From: Gordionus sp. m RMFG-2023
Lineage: Eukaryota; Nematomorpha; Gordioida; Chordodea; Parachordodidae
Length of the DNA stretch: 64,000 bases
Assembly (NCBI RefSeq): GCF_954871325.1
Contig: NC_088777.1
Location: 11,509,366 to 11,573,365 of the forward strand
Reading direction: 5' to 3'
The position numbers and the translations under genes were made by a program. Below the pieces are notes generated by a model that ran no database searches, was not told where the DNA came from, and was given only the letters and a program-made list of their open reading frames with translations. Of this stretch, positions 36,153 to 50,000 are shown piece after piece; position 1 is the first letter of the stretch; every line of letters begins with the position of its first letter.

Positions 36153-38079
36153 TTATTTAATTTTTTTCTGCTGCCTCAATCGGTATATGTCATTTATAGG
36201 CGGTGTATTAGCATAATTTTCTGAATTATCATCTAGCGAATACAGCGCGTTATGATCATTGTCATCTGGTGCATTATAAGGGTTCGGAGTAGTAACTACT
36301 TTAGGAGATGCGAAAGATTTTGGGGATGATATTTGTATTTGTTTTGTTAGATTTCCAGTTATGTTTCCTTGTTCGGATTGTTTGGTTATTTTGGCTGTGT
36401 GGGGGGGGGGGGGGGGTGATAATGAGTTTTATAAGATAATCGTTAAATGATTCAAAATAATTTAAGATAAATACTACTAGATTGGCGATTCATTAATTAA
36501 AAGTGTAGGAGAAACCGGGATAACGATATTTTGCATTTTTACCATAGAATTTTGAAACAAAATAACAAATTATAAATTTATATGTAGATATATCCCTCAT
36601 CTACAATTTAGGTCCTCTACCTATAATACTTTAGGAGCGATGATTAATTATGCGAACTGTGCCATTTTTGCTATTTTTCCCTATATCCAGGGTTTAATGG
36701 CTAAGCATCATGGCAAAGAGTTGCTAAAATAAAATTAGATATAACTTTATTGTTTTGAACAAAATATTGAAATTTTAACACCTATTCATAACCCTTAATA
36801 GAAACTAATCAATAGAATACGAGTATATAATATTTTGTGTGTCCCCATTTAAGGCATATCGTACATTTCAATTATTCTTCCACTTTGCAAACTATTTTTA
36901 AAATTATATTTAAATAACACACAATCTATTAGTTAATGTTCCTTTTTGCTCAAAAATATTTTCTTTATATGGTGTAGGTTTTAAAAATTATTCTTTTACA
37001 GCTTTAACCAGAAGGAATATACTACGTTTTACCCATAAAAACTCTATGCCAAGGTAAAATATTATAAAAATCGCTATAAACTTTTATTTTATAGCTATGA
37101 CTTTAAGGAATATGTATGCAAATTTGTAAATTATGAACCAAAATAAGCTACAGTTTTTGGTATATGTCGAATCATGAAATTTTTCAGAAGATAAAGATAG
37201 ACAAATTGTTAAAAAGTTATTCGCGTTAATATTATTATCTCGTCAATCCCTACCCCGGTCTCCCCTAGATTTGAAAGTATCTTATCGATTATTATAATAA
37301 TGTCATTTAATCGATGTGCAAACTATAAGTGGCGCTATAGCTGACTCCTATATATGCAAACTTTCAAATGCATTTAATGGATGAATTGGGACGAATCTAG
37401 TAGTATATATATCATTGGATAGGTGATAATAAATTTTTTAATTTTATTGATCTTAAAAACAATCACAAAATCATCAGGTGTAAAGGGCTTAAAATTTGAA
37501 CTATAAATTTTTATTTATAATAATCCTTGTTCCCAAACTTGATCGTAAAAAAAATTCTACTTTCTTTTTTAATTTTTGAAATAAATATATACCAGTTTCT
37601 AGAGATGAATTCGCAAGCGTGGTTAAAAATTGGTCTAAAATAACGAATGGTCCCTTGTTTTAAAAAATATTTTTTTAAAAAAAACATATTAATTAGTGTA
37701 TTACTTACTCTATGATAGTTTTAAAAATCATAAATTTAAAATATTATTTAATCAAGCATAATAAAAGTTTAGGTATATGTCTTTGTAGTTGAGTAAATTA
37801 TTATTATTTAACTATATTCATTTTCTTAATTTCTATATGAAATGTTGTTTTATTAAATTTATCAGGACAAATAAATTAATAAATTTTTTTTAAAAAACTA
37901 TTCCTGATCGGTAAATTTTGGCGCAATTACGACGTAATTTAATATACTATTTAAAATTAAATTCAAAAATTAACTAACGCTGAAAGACATGGGAGGAGGC
38001 AATTTCTCGAGTAGAGTATTGACAGCTGGTGGGTAAGCGTACAAGCCTCCTGGAATATTAAGTGATTCGTTTCCGTAAA
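36153..38079 (-). CDS. CSTF3: CSTF3 exons 17-19 (C-terminal region)
   Basis: Exon 17 (38079-37979): [19 protein letters not shown] then [11 protein letters not shown], where human has PGGVFPVPPAAVVLMKLLPPP. Exon 18 (37653-37593, 61 bases): [20 protein letters not shown], where human has GPFVQVDELMEIFRR. Exon 19 (36394-36153): a polar low-complexity stretch, then [14 protein letters not shown] and stop, matching HDIYRARQQKRIR. The proline-rich part corresponds to the segment that in CstF-77/Rna14 holds the hinge of CstF-64. The basic last residues are conserved from insects to man as far as I recall. Confidence 0.92.
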
Positions 38080-41000
38080 CTAATGAATATTATAAAAAAA
38101 TAAAATAATTTAATGATCTAAAAAATCTTAAAAATTTTTTTATTTTAGTAAAAATATTATTAAAGGTCTGCTATGCCTGGCCCGGGTAACGTATGATAAA
38201 ATATTTATTTGGGCCTGATCGGGCAAACAATTATTGGTCTGGATTATAGATGAATTTTGGCATTGGAACATAAAATGTGGTGTTTTTAATTTAATCACTC
38301 CCCAATATTATAAATAGTTTTTTATTTTGGTGTTTAACTATATATATTTCGGGTTAGGCTTTGCAACTAAAAAAACTAGGCCGGACAACTATAAAAAAAT
38401 TAGAAAGGGACAGGGCCGGGTAAAAACTAAATTTCAACAGGGTCGGACCTGAAAGCCTTGGCATTTGCATGCCTCTATAAGGAATATATGAAAGAAATAT
38501 TAATGAAGTTTAATCCATTTAATACTGTGAACATGTTTTTTTTATAAATCGAATCATTGGGCCACTTCGAGTGTCCTTTTTAGACCTGCAAAATTAACAT
38601 TTTTCAGTCTAGCCCGCCCATGGCAGCTCGAATTTTTTAAAAAACTTATAAGGAAAAAAATCTAAATATTCAGCAATCACTTTAATATAAATGTCAATCA
38701 ATCTTATTCTATTTATTACATAATATTATATATGAAAATGAATAGTAAATATTTCCCATCTAATTTTTTTTTTAAAAAAACCTTTTCTAATTTTAAAAAT
38801 TCGTTTTATAAGTGTGATATTCAATCAGGAGGAAAAAAATATAATGATAATATTTTTTTCGACCATAAGGTGATCAGGCCGAAAAAAATATAACGATAAT
38901 ATTTTTTCAACCATAAGGTGGTTCTCTATTTTATTGATGTTACAACCTCCGGCCCTGCGGGACTCTAGTGTCATGAAAAGTCTTGGATTTTAACATTTAA
39001 TTCAATTTTTAAAAAAATCACATGTAGATTTAGCAGGCTTAAAGGGTAACATTTGCTCTACATCAGGAATTAAATCATTGGTTGGATTATGAGTTGTGGT
39101 TGAAGTTATTAGTTGGCTGGAATGAGGAGAGATAGATGGAGGGCAAGTTAAGAGAGAAGTGTGAGGCATCAAATCACCATAACCGTACCTATCTAACAAT
39201 TGAGATATATCTGAGTCGCCATCTTTTATCTGAGAATAAGTGAAAAAAATATTTAAAAATAACCGATCTTAAAAATTCCCTTCCAAATATATAATAATCA
39301 AAAATTATATCAAATAAATTTTTCATTATTTTTGTGGAAAACCCATTATACTTATATAATCCAATTTTCCGATGACAAGTTCCTTTTCCTTACTTTTCAT
39401 TTCATTCTTCCTTTCCAATCTTCTTTTTTTAATCTCGCTTTACCTTTTTTTTCCCCCTAACCTTCATTCAATTTCTTCTCTAAATGGAAAAATAAGTTTT
39501 AAATTATAAAAAAACCTTATGTGAAGCAGCTAATCGCCTCTGTTGAATCTTGAGTACATTGTTCAAATCCCCGACCTCTATTTCAAAGTGCAGAAACATA
39601 TTCCATAATTCTCTTAATTAGAAGATAAGAAAAAATGAAGAGATTTTTAAGTAAAAGTCAAAAGAAAATAATGCACGAATAAATATAGAAAAATGTACCT
39701 TTTAAAGGCGGTGATGGGGGAGGGGGGTGCAATTAAAACTTTATGTTATATTTTTCTTAACCCTTATTCCTCTTAGAATAAGAGTAATTTGAAAGTGTGT
39801 ATAGTCCCAAAATGCGTAATGCTACTTGCATTTCATAAGGTTATTTACTATATATATTTTTTTTATCTATTAACTGTATTAAATGGGAACATTATATATT
39901 ATGTGACTTAAAATAACTATATATCATAACTGTCTATTTTTATAAATATGGTTATGAGAAACTTTCTAGAAATAAATAATCTTCTACCTCCTTCCTTTTA
40001 TAATAATAGCATTAAATGAAGAAATTAATTTATATCAATTTTTGTTAAATTATTTTAAAAATTAGTATAAGCTCATAAATAAATTGATATCACGGTCAAG
40101 GATAGAAGAAAAAAAAGCTTTAAAAATTTTAAACTTTATTTATAAGGAAGCATATTATATAAAAAAATATGGAAATGAAATGGACAAGGTATGAAAAAAT
40201 ATAATAATAAAATTACGAAGTGGCTTCGGGAGATAATTGATCGAAGGTTAGACTCAGCAGCCTTTCGAACAAAACGCGCGTGTTATTATCCTCTGCAAGA
40301 CATTAAAATACAGCATTAAAAAATAAAGAGGTTAATTTTTTCTCATTTTACTATATTTCTCTCTTTCTTTCTATAAAAGTGAGGCATCTTTGGTTATTAA
40401 GGAAAGCTTATTTATGTAAGTTTTTTTTATACTAATAAATTTTCTCTATAATTTATTTATTTTACCATTGAGATTAAGCGAAAATTTGATATATTCTTTC
40501 AAGTATTTGATTTCCGTGGAAAATTTTTTAAGTCCCAATTCAAATATTTTCAAGGCTATATTTTTATCCTTGATTAAAAATAAAATAATATATACATATA
40601 TATTAAGAAAACTTTAAATTTAAAAATGAATTTTGAAGTTTAAAAAGGAAATAGTTTACTATCTAAAGAGAAAAAAAATGCAGATATTCAAAATATCATT
40701 ATATTTTTATGCAATCATTAATATTTGAAAAATCAAAAGGTTCATAAAATCATATTGCTCTTGACAACACATTATTCTCCCAAGAAAGAGAAAGCATATA
40801 ATATAAATGTTAAAAATCAACTTGTACTCTTTTGTGAATAAAAAAATAAATGCTATTTGATTTGTATGGTATAAATGATAATAAATAAAAAGAGAATATA
40901 ATTGATGTATAATGAATGGAAATCAGAATTTACCTTGCTAGAATAGTATTCCATTAGAGCTGCGCAAATAAATATATGGTAATTACACCTAGCGTCTTCT

Positions 41001-44000
41001 CTCGCCTTCTTAAAGATAATTCTGGCCGCTTTGATTCCGTCAGTGCGCTTACTGTACCTCATATACTGAATGTATGCCTGATTGTGATAAAAATTATATG
41101 CATTTTAAGGGAACCGAGTGTTCAAAATTTTTTACAAGAAATAAAATAAGTTTTGAATTCATCATTATTTCATCTTTTTATTTATAAGAAAAATACGTTC
41201 GATTTTATGTCTTATTTTCAATGTCTTAAATCGTAATAGAAAATTTTGTTAAGATTTAAATTTGATATTTAATAATATTTTTTAAAAAACCTGATTAGAT
41301 TTTAAATTATAAGAAATATTTCGAAATCTTGTTATCAAATTTATACAAAATAATTTAGTATAATTTTGAGATAAATTTTAAGAGATTAAGAACACAAAAC
41401 AATTCCATTTGCAAAGTAATTTTTAAAAAAAAAAAAAGCGTACCTTCATTCAACGGTTACTTTTAAAACATCGTTCATTTAAAAAAAATAATTTATAACC
41501 CAAACCGATATTTCTACATATATATAGATTGTATTTTATGATACACCGTTTGAGAAGTTTATTTCATTTTAAATTTATATTTCCCAAAAATCTAAACTTG
41601 CAAATTATATAATTTTGAATGATGATTAACATTATTTAAAATCAAAGGATCTTTTTATTTGCTTATATCTGATACCAAACTTATTTATGTTTGAAAAAGT
41701 TTCTTTTAGAGAAAAATATAACCCCCCCCCCCCACCCTTACCCCAAGATCTAGAACATATTCATTAAAATCTAGGGTTTGACATTGACATTGCAATTCAA
41801 ATATTTTAATTTGATGGTGTTGATCTATCACCTTATAAAAAAATTGATAAAACCTAGTGTTGTCAAACGGCTGGATTTAAGCCGATTTTTTAAAAACGGC
41901 TAACTCCATATTTTAGCTAGAAAAATATTGCTCATGCATTGAGATTTCGCTAATAGATGTCCAAATCTTTGTGCCATCTATGAGCAAAATATTCAGGCTT
42001 GCATAATATTTTTCTGAATAGTATATTGAGTTAGCCGTTTTTAAAAATCGGCTCAAATCGAATCGTTTTACAACACTAGACCTATAATGTATAACTAAAT
42101 AAATATCCAAAAAATATTTAGTATAAGGTTGCATTTATAGTATATGCGTTTTGTTCATATTTTGCGTTATTTAAAGCAGCGTTATTGCAAAATAAAGCCA
42201 ATAAATAGGTAGAAATATAAAAATATGAAGCGTTATGATGATAACGCTATAAAATGTGAAAATATATTGCGATGCGATTAAAAATTAAAGCGAATTCGAT
42301 AAAAAGGTATATATTTCTGAAATATTATATAAAATATATTAACTATTTTAGATTTATCTAATTAGTTTTTAAAACTGAATCAGCTGTAATAACACAACGC
42401 TTAAAGATAGCGCGTTTACTATAAATGCAGCGTAATTTTTAAAAAAAACAAATATTTTACAAATTTAAAATTTTGTAAAAGAAAGAGTTTCTTTTCATCA
42501 AATATGAATTTACCAATGTGATATCGTTAGAACTTATGCTTTTGTGTTTAAGATCCAAAAATTGAACGTAAACGGCTCCCGCCTTAGATTGATTTTTGCG
42601 CATCTAACATATTTTTTAAATAAATAGATTTTTTTATATTTTTCTTTCTTTCATTCATTTCCATCCTCTCTTTTATTTCTTCATAGTTCCTACCTTTATT
42701 TCTTTCAACCCCATTTTTCTCTTTCTTTCCTTCATTTAAAAAAAAATTAACTCCTTTTTCTTAAATTGTCATTTTTATGTTAACTTCTTCGAAATCTGAT
42801 TGGATGAAATGCATGAGAAGATGAGTTTTAAAAAAAGTTGTATTTGCCCTTTCATATAATTCTCCGACTTTGTCCAGCAAAGCTTTGGCCCCCTTTTCAT
42901 CCTAAAAGTAACAACAAAAAAGTAATGATCAAATGAATGATATAAATTATTTTTTTCTTAAATTATATATATATATATACGAGACACCTATTATTTTGAA
43001 TATGGAAATTATTCGGACCTAATATAATTAGTAAGCAGACGATAAAAATTTTAATATGCCAACACTTCAAAATCTAAATTTTTCCAAATTATATTTTGCT
43101 CGTGATATTCTAACGTTGTGCATTTGAACGATAAAAAGCTCCAATATGGCCTAGTCTTATTATAGTATATATATGTTAATTTCTGTTATTAACCATTTTA
43201 ACAAGGTTTGTTTACAAAATATAGTAAATCTCAAAAAAAAACTCTAAGACAATTAATTATATTTGGAAAAATATTTATTTTCATTTTACCCCGTAATCAG
43301 ATAATTGTTTGCTAGCTTTTTGAAGGTAAGTACCAGCATCTATCCACAATTCGCTTACGTAACTCATAGATAGTAACGCTTGTTCGTAGGCGTATACCAC
43401 TTTAAGTAATTTAAAAAAATAAGTTTAAAAATAAAAGAAATGAAATTAAGAAAACTAGAGTATCAAATAAATCAATGAGTGAATGCATAAATATGATCAA
43501 CCTCTTTTGGTGACCATGTTCTTATCATCGTAGTTCATGGGATTGGATTTCTCCCATTGTAAATATTTTTTCCATATTTCGATCTATGTATAATAAAAAA
43601 TTGATTCCAAAATTACTTCCAATATTCTATCCTTCCCTTAACAGTTAAAATCATTTTAACATTTTCATGCCTATTTTTTAAAAAAAATTAATTCGCTGAA
43701 ACGCGTTTAATTTGATTAATCATATAATAAAATAATTTTTTCATATCATCCTTCAATCATTTCCATATTCTTTCTTTCTTAATTAACTCTTTTATTTGAT
43801 TAACTATGTCTAAAAGGTATCGAAGGCGCATATCTGTCGCATTTTATTTCTTTCCTAATTCTTCTCCTTCGTCTATTTTTTTTTCTATTTCCTCATTTGA
43901 ATTTCTTTTAACAGGTATGTATTAGTTAAACCTGTTTAATTTGAGCTGCGCCTAGGAAAGGTACAGGAGGCGCGTATTTATTAAGGCCTCTGGTTATAGC

Positions 44001-47000
44001 TTCTATTTCTTTAAGAGCCCTTCTAGCGTTCATGTATTCTTTGCTCAGTTCATCCGATAATCTTTTCGCTATCAACGGATTGATGGCCTATAAAAAAAGG
44101 TATACAAAAATGTTTTGTGAATTATAAATGTTTTAACCGTTTATTAATAATGGATGTATGAAAATAATTCTAATCGAATTTGCTTAAAACAATGGAAATA
44201 ATTTTTTGAACCTTAAAATTGTATACTCGATGATGCTAAATAACCTATTCGAGCCGATTCCAAATCAGCTTAGAGGTTTGAATAGATTTTTCAAGAACAT
44301 ATGTCTCCCCAAATCATCAAAATAATTATAAGAATATCTCATTTAAAACATGCTTTATTTTATTAAATAAAATAATAAATATGAATTTAGTGTTAATACA
44401 TATTAAAATAAAATCTAGATGATTTACATTAAGGCTAAACCTCGGTCATTTACAATATTTTGTTTTTAATCATTCGAAAGATCAAAATAAAAATAGCTGT
44501 TTATTTTTTTTAAAAAAAACGATGTATGTGGCATAGACGTATTTACGGGATGATTGCCGAGTAGATCGTTGTGAGCTGACAAATTATTTGACATTTGAGG
44601 GCCGAGAAATTTAAAAATATAATTTTAGAATATTTTTATTAAATAACCAAAATATTTGGATCTATAAATTTTAATAATATAGCGTGGATGAAAAATATTA
44701 TTCGGTCATTATAGATTACACGATCGCCCACTAATCCTCAACAAATGTTTGTAGTTACGATACATGGAAATGGCTAATAATTCAATTAAAAGTTTCAACA
44801 AATTGATCATTAAACGTATATTGATTATTAATAATAACCAATAAAATAAATAAACGTATTTGAGACAGGGTTGCCAGATGTCACGACTTAGCCGTGATTC
44901 TCACGATTTCATACCTAATTTTTTACTTACCCATGTTTTCTCACACTTTACGCTTTTCTCACGTTTTTTGAGTAAATTAAAATAATCAAAATTAATCTCA
45001 CACTTTTTCTCACGTTTTTAAATTTTTTCTAAATATTTTTAAATTTTTTAAAAATATTTTTAAATATAAAATTTAAATTAATTTTATTATAAAATATTTA
45101 AAAAAATTGTAGTATTTGTTAATAGTCCAACTAACCAATCATATTCATTGATCAATTACCCACAACAGACATTCAATTTTTAGAAAGTTTATCAAGTATA
45201 ATTATAATATAATTTAAGTAACTATACATTTCTTTTATGGATTTTATAAATCTTATATTAAAACTCGTAAAATTTTAAATGAAATAAATTAAAGGCAAAT
45301 ATTATAAAAGATCTAAAAAACAATTATCCGTTTTCAATACTAACGGATTCATAGAATAAAGGTAATATAAAAACATTCCCTTATTACTTAGATACTTCAA
45401 CAAAAAGAATGGAATAAATGTTTAATTACTTCAAAAATTTTCGTCTGACAGTGAAACCCCTAAATACATATCTAGATGCTTGCTAGAAAATTTAAAATTC
45501 GCTGAACTTGATATTGCTAATGTAACGGCCTATTGTGCAGATAACGCATCTGCAAACTTTGAGAAAAATTAAAGTATTTGCAGAATTGAAAAGCCATAGT
45601 TAATACTACCAATGGGTTATATATGCCACATTCTTCACAATTCGTTTAAAATGGCCATAATTTTTCTTAAATATGATATTGAAAGATAATGAATTTAGCA
45701 ACTCGACAAAAAAAGTTACAATTTTAAAAGAATTTGTAGAATGGTGCAATTTAGAATGGTCAGAATCACTTCGCCATGTTCCAGCACACTGGCTTACATT
45801 AATCCCAGCGATTAAGCGGATGCTTAAGTATTTTCAACCACTTAAAGAATATTTTTTATCATTATTAGCAACCCCACCAATTTTGAAAATAATTTTTGGA
45901 GATGATTTTGCAGAGGCATATTTAGGTGTTGTCCTTAAAGTTGGCACTTTAGTCAATAACATAAATTTACAATTGCAATCTTAAGATGTATTAGCAATAT
46001 ATATACATGATCTTATCCTAAAATTAAAGAATTCATTAAATTTAAAAATTCAACAAAATTTTTATGGGAGCATTTCTAAAAATATTTTACAACATAATAA
46101 TGATGTAGGAAAGGTAATAAATTCAAAAATGAATCAAAGATATTTTAAAAATTATTATAGAATATGTTGAAAAACGTTAATTATAGATAATATATGGAAA
46201 TATCTTAATCCCATGACATTAAAATAATGTCCAGAATTTGAACAATTACAAAAAATTATTAGTAATTATAAAATACCAAACATAGATACAGAAATTCTCT
46301 TTGAAGAATATTCACAATTTTATTCCTATTATGAAAAAAAATTATCAAAAAACTATCACATGATACCCAAGAAAAATGGATGGATTTTCTTTCTAATAAA
46401 AACTCACCATTGATAGAGAAAATATGCAATTTATTCCGCATTCAAATTCTTCATCAGAGAGAATATTCAGTCTAATGACTACTGCTTGGCGAAAAGAACG
46501 TCATCATTTGAAGCTGAACTTATTGTAAAACAAAATATAACTATTCATGCAAAGAGTTTTCAGCCTATCTCCACAGTGCTGATGGTATATCTTTATGGCC
46601 TCTTTTAAAATCATCCATAAAATATAATAATTAATATTATGCTATATTTATAAACATGAGAAAATTATATATCATAATTGTTTTGTTATTAGTAAATCAA
46701 TAAAGAATTTTCATTGTCTTTATAATCTAGTTATATTAAATATAAAATATTAACTTAGATGAGTATGCTACATCAATTACCCAAATTGGGGAATATGGGG
46801 GGGGGGCGAAGTCCCCCATTAATTATTGTAAAAGAAAAACTCACGTTTTCAAGTGAAGAATATCTGGAAACCCTGATTTGAGATAATAACAATGTTACTA
46901 AGTATCATGTTGAACACCTCAACATAATGTATTTAGCAATTTACGCATGTTTGTGAAATAACTTATGTTATAACTCACAAAAATTTTAATAGAAGATTTT

Positions 47001-50000
47001 GCTTTCTGTATCATTTATTTTTCTTGGTTTGAATAAAATATTGAAAAATTGACATAATCCTAGGCAATTTGATTTTAAATTGGGCCGCCCAAAATATTTT
47101 GATCTGGGCCGCCAAACGACTAAGAATAGCTCTGGTATATGATGTGTATTTTTTTTATAGAATTAGGATTAAAAATTACAGATTAAAAAAAAAGAATCAA
47201 ATATATATATAAATTTGTATTTAAAAAAGTTTTCTTAGTATATATATTTTTTAAACTTGTTCAAAAGATATATAATCCCTCCAGAATTGCTCCATATTGA
47301 ATAACGGGGTGACGCAAACCTTGTGATATATTTTGCGAATGGCAGCGATTCGTTGATTTTCGGCGTAAGATCCGACTGCGTCTCTTAAAAAATATATTTT
47401 ATTACATATTATACTTAAATTCGTTGAAGTTGTAACAATTACTAAAAACGAGCGTAACATTTCAGATTTAAAAAGTTTAGCAATGTTCACACCTTTAAAG
47501 TATCTCTTTTAGGACAAATCTACTATTGGTCAAAAAACCGAATCAAGTCTATAGAATTCAAGGCTTTGGAAATGGTATACCAACTCTAGTGCTTAATAGT
47601 CATCGTATACAATCATTCATAATTTTATTATTATTATTAATTCAATTATTGATTTCATTAATCCCAAACATAATTTATAAAACTTACAAAAAAACCCCTA
47701 TAAAAAAATATAAATTTTAAAAAAATAATAATAATAATTGTTTAAAAAAGCAATATATTCCGTTTTTAGGGTTTAGATTCTAATCTAAATTTAAATATTG
47801 CGAAATAAAATGTTTCTGTGATTAATTATTTGGGACAATAAAGGGGGAAAAAATGTTAAATATTAAAAAAAAATATCGAAGATGTGTTTTTTTTAAAAAT
47901 ACATGGTCTTTAGAAAATCGATCTGCCCACTCCATATAGGATAGGATCTGTAATCCAATCCAATTTTTTCAAGCGCGAATTCGTAAGCTTGGGCTAGTTT
48001 CTCTCTGATAAATTTTATAAAAATAAAACAGAAAAAAAATGAATAAACAATATGCGATATAAAATGGGCCAACTTGTCTTAAAAAACATATGTTATAATA
48101 TATTCCATTTTTTTTAAACCCCCGAATTAATTCCAGAACTAAGACTGTTAGGTAAAGATACGGGTTCGGCTCGTTAAGATGTTTTTAATGTTTTTTTCCA
48201 GCACGATGGGTAAAATCAAATTTGTGAAAGAAAAAATCATAAATTTGAATCCTCATAAAACTTTTAAAATATTCGGCCCGTAAAAATATTTAGCAATTGT
48301 TGACCTGTCCGGCCTGTAAAAATTTATGACCTAGCCCTGTCCTTTAATAAATGGTGTCCATTTTTTATGGCTAACTTGAATCCGGGCTGATTAGCTTTGG
48401 CTTGTTTCACGTAATTCAAATAGCATATCCACAGGTCTATGTTCAAAATTTTGACCAAAGATCGCTGAAATAACTGTTAAATATCCAAAATAATATATTA
48501 ATATATATTATTATATTCTAACTTTATCATATATTTTTAAAATGTATAAAGCTTATTTCATACTTTTTCGACATTTTCATAGTTCTTGGCTTTTAACTAA
48601 AAAATGTTAAATAATAAAATAAATATATAAAACTATAGTTTAGAGAATTATATAAAAATCCTAAAGATTTAATACATCAAAAATTCTCGAATTAGATATC
48701 AATCAGACGATTCAACATATGCTCCAATATGTTGATGCAGATCTCCGCCCAGGTTATTCTTTTTTCCTAAATACATCATACCTGATGCCACTTCCAACAA
48801 TTTGTCCTAAAAATTACTCTTCTGAAAACCTGAGTGGCATATACCAAAAACATTGATTACAAAATGTCCTTCCTAAAACCTCAAGTCAGGTTTTTCAGTT
48901 GACGCTAGGTAATGGCTACCTTACCTTAAAGCTGTTGATACAAATAAATAAGTCAGGCTAGCGTTAAATGAGCTTGAGTATGTGGGCGGAATATGAATCT
49001 TGCATATCTACACCTATAAAACACCACAACTCTTGATATCATATATAATAAAGGGGGTGGCTAGCGCTGGTAAGCCAGAAGAGAGAATAGGGTATAAGAA
49101 GATAATCGGATAGAAATAGATCTATTAATGATTGAATTTGATTTACTAAAATTATGTTTCCCAAGTATAGCTCTTGATGTTATGACACTTAAAAATCTTG
49201 CAAGATGTTTTCATGACATTAAACACCGAATTAATGTTAACTTGAGCGACAATGGCTGAAAAGGCGGGATTGATGGGACATATGGTAGTAAAAACCTTTA
49301 ATACACTATTAACACAACGATATAATGGTGGATCCTACACGACAAAAATGAATCATTAACCAGGTCAAGACCATTGCGCATAAAAATGATATTTATAAAG
49401 GCCCTAGATGATTTGACATTCTGCGGAGAATGCGTTTAGATAGTAAGTGTATGAATCGCGACGTGAAATATGGTACAGGAAGAATAAGTGAAATGATAGA
49501 ATATATTAAAAATAGGTCGAGAATATTGAAAAAAAAAGGTTTAGGAATAAGTGAAAGATGTCAAGAAATTTGACTTGATACGCAGCAAGCGAAGGGGACA
49601 AAACTAAAATACGAATTTGCAGACATCGAGAAGACGTTTAAGATGCCGCTTGAGAATAATAAGTGGGCCCTGAGACAAACAGTATTAGTTAGTTGTCCTG
49701 ACGATGATGCATGAATGGTGATTAGAATGATTGATGAAGATAACGAAGGTTTTAAATTAAAACGAGCTGATTGCTATTATGTGTGAAGAACTTCTGTGGA
49801 TATTCTTGTGTACTGGTGATCTTGTATTGATAGCGATGATAGATATTTAGATGGGAGAGAGGTATGAAAAAGGTTTAAAAATAATTGCATGAGAAGCGAA
49901 GGTTCATTAGAAACTCAATCCTGATAAGTTGCGATGTTCAGAATCAGAGATAGGAGATTAAAAGCGGCAATTAGCTTACCGGGATAAATCTGGAGATAGA

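Larger units (their letters stand above)
44088..47256. other. CSTF3 intron 6, host of a hAT transposon
   Basis: 3.2 kb intron between exons 6 and 7. Besides the hAT element (44866-46875) it has nothing recognisable. Confidence 0.7.

Noticed and set aside
37190-37265. Candidate CSTF3 exon reading [11 protein letters not shown] after a CTAG acceptor
   Set aside because: Phase does not fit exon 17, a stop follows and no donor is near. The true exon is 37653-37593, which fits in sequence and phase.
41913-42134. Minus-strand frame of 73 residues
   Set aside because: It lies across the palindromic MITE copy c.
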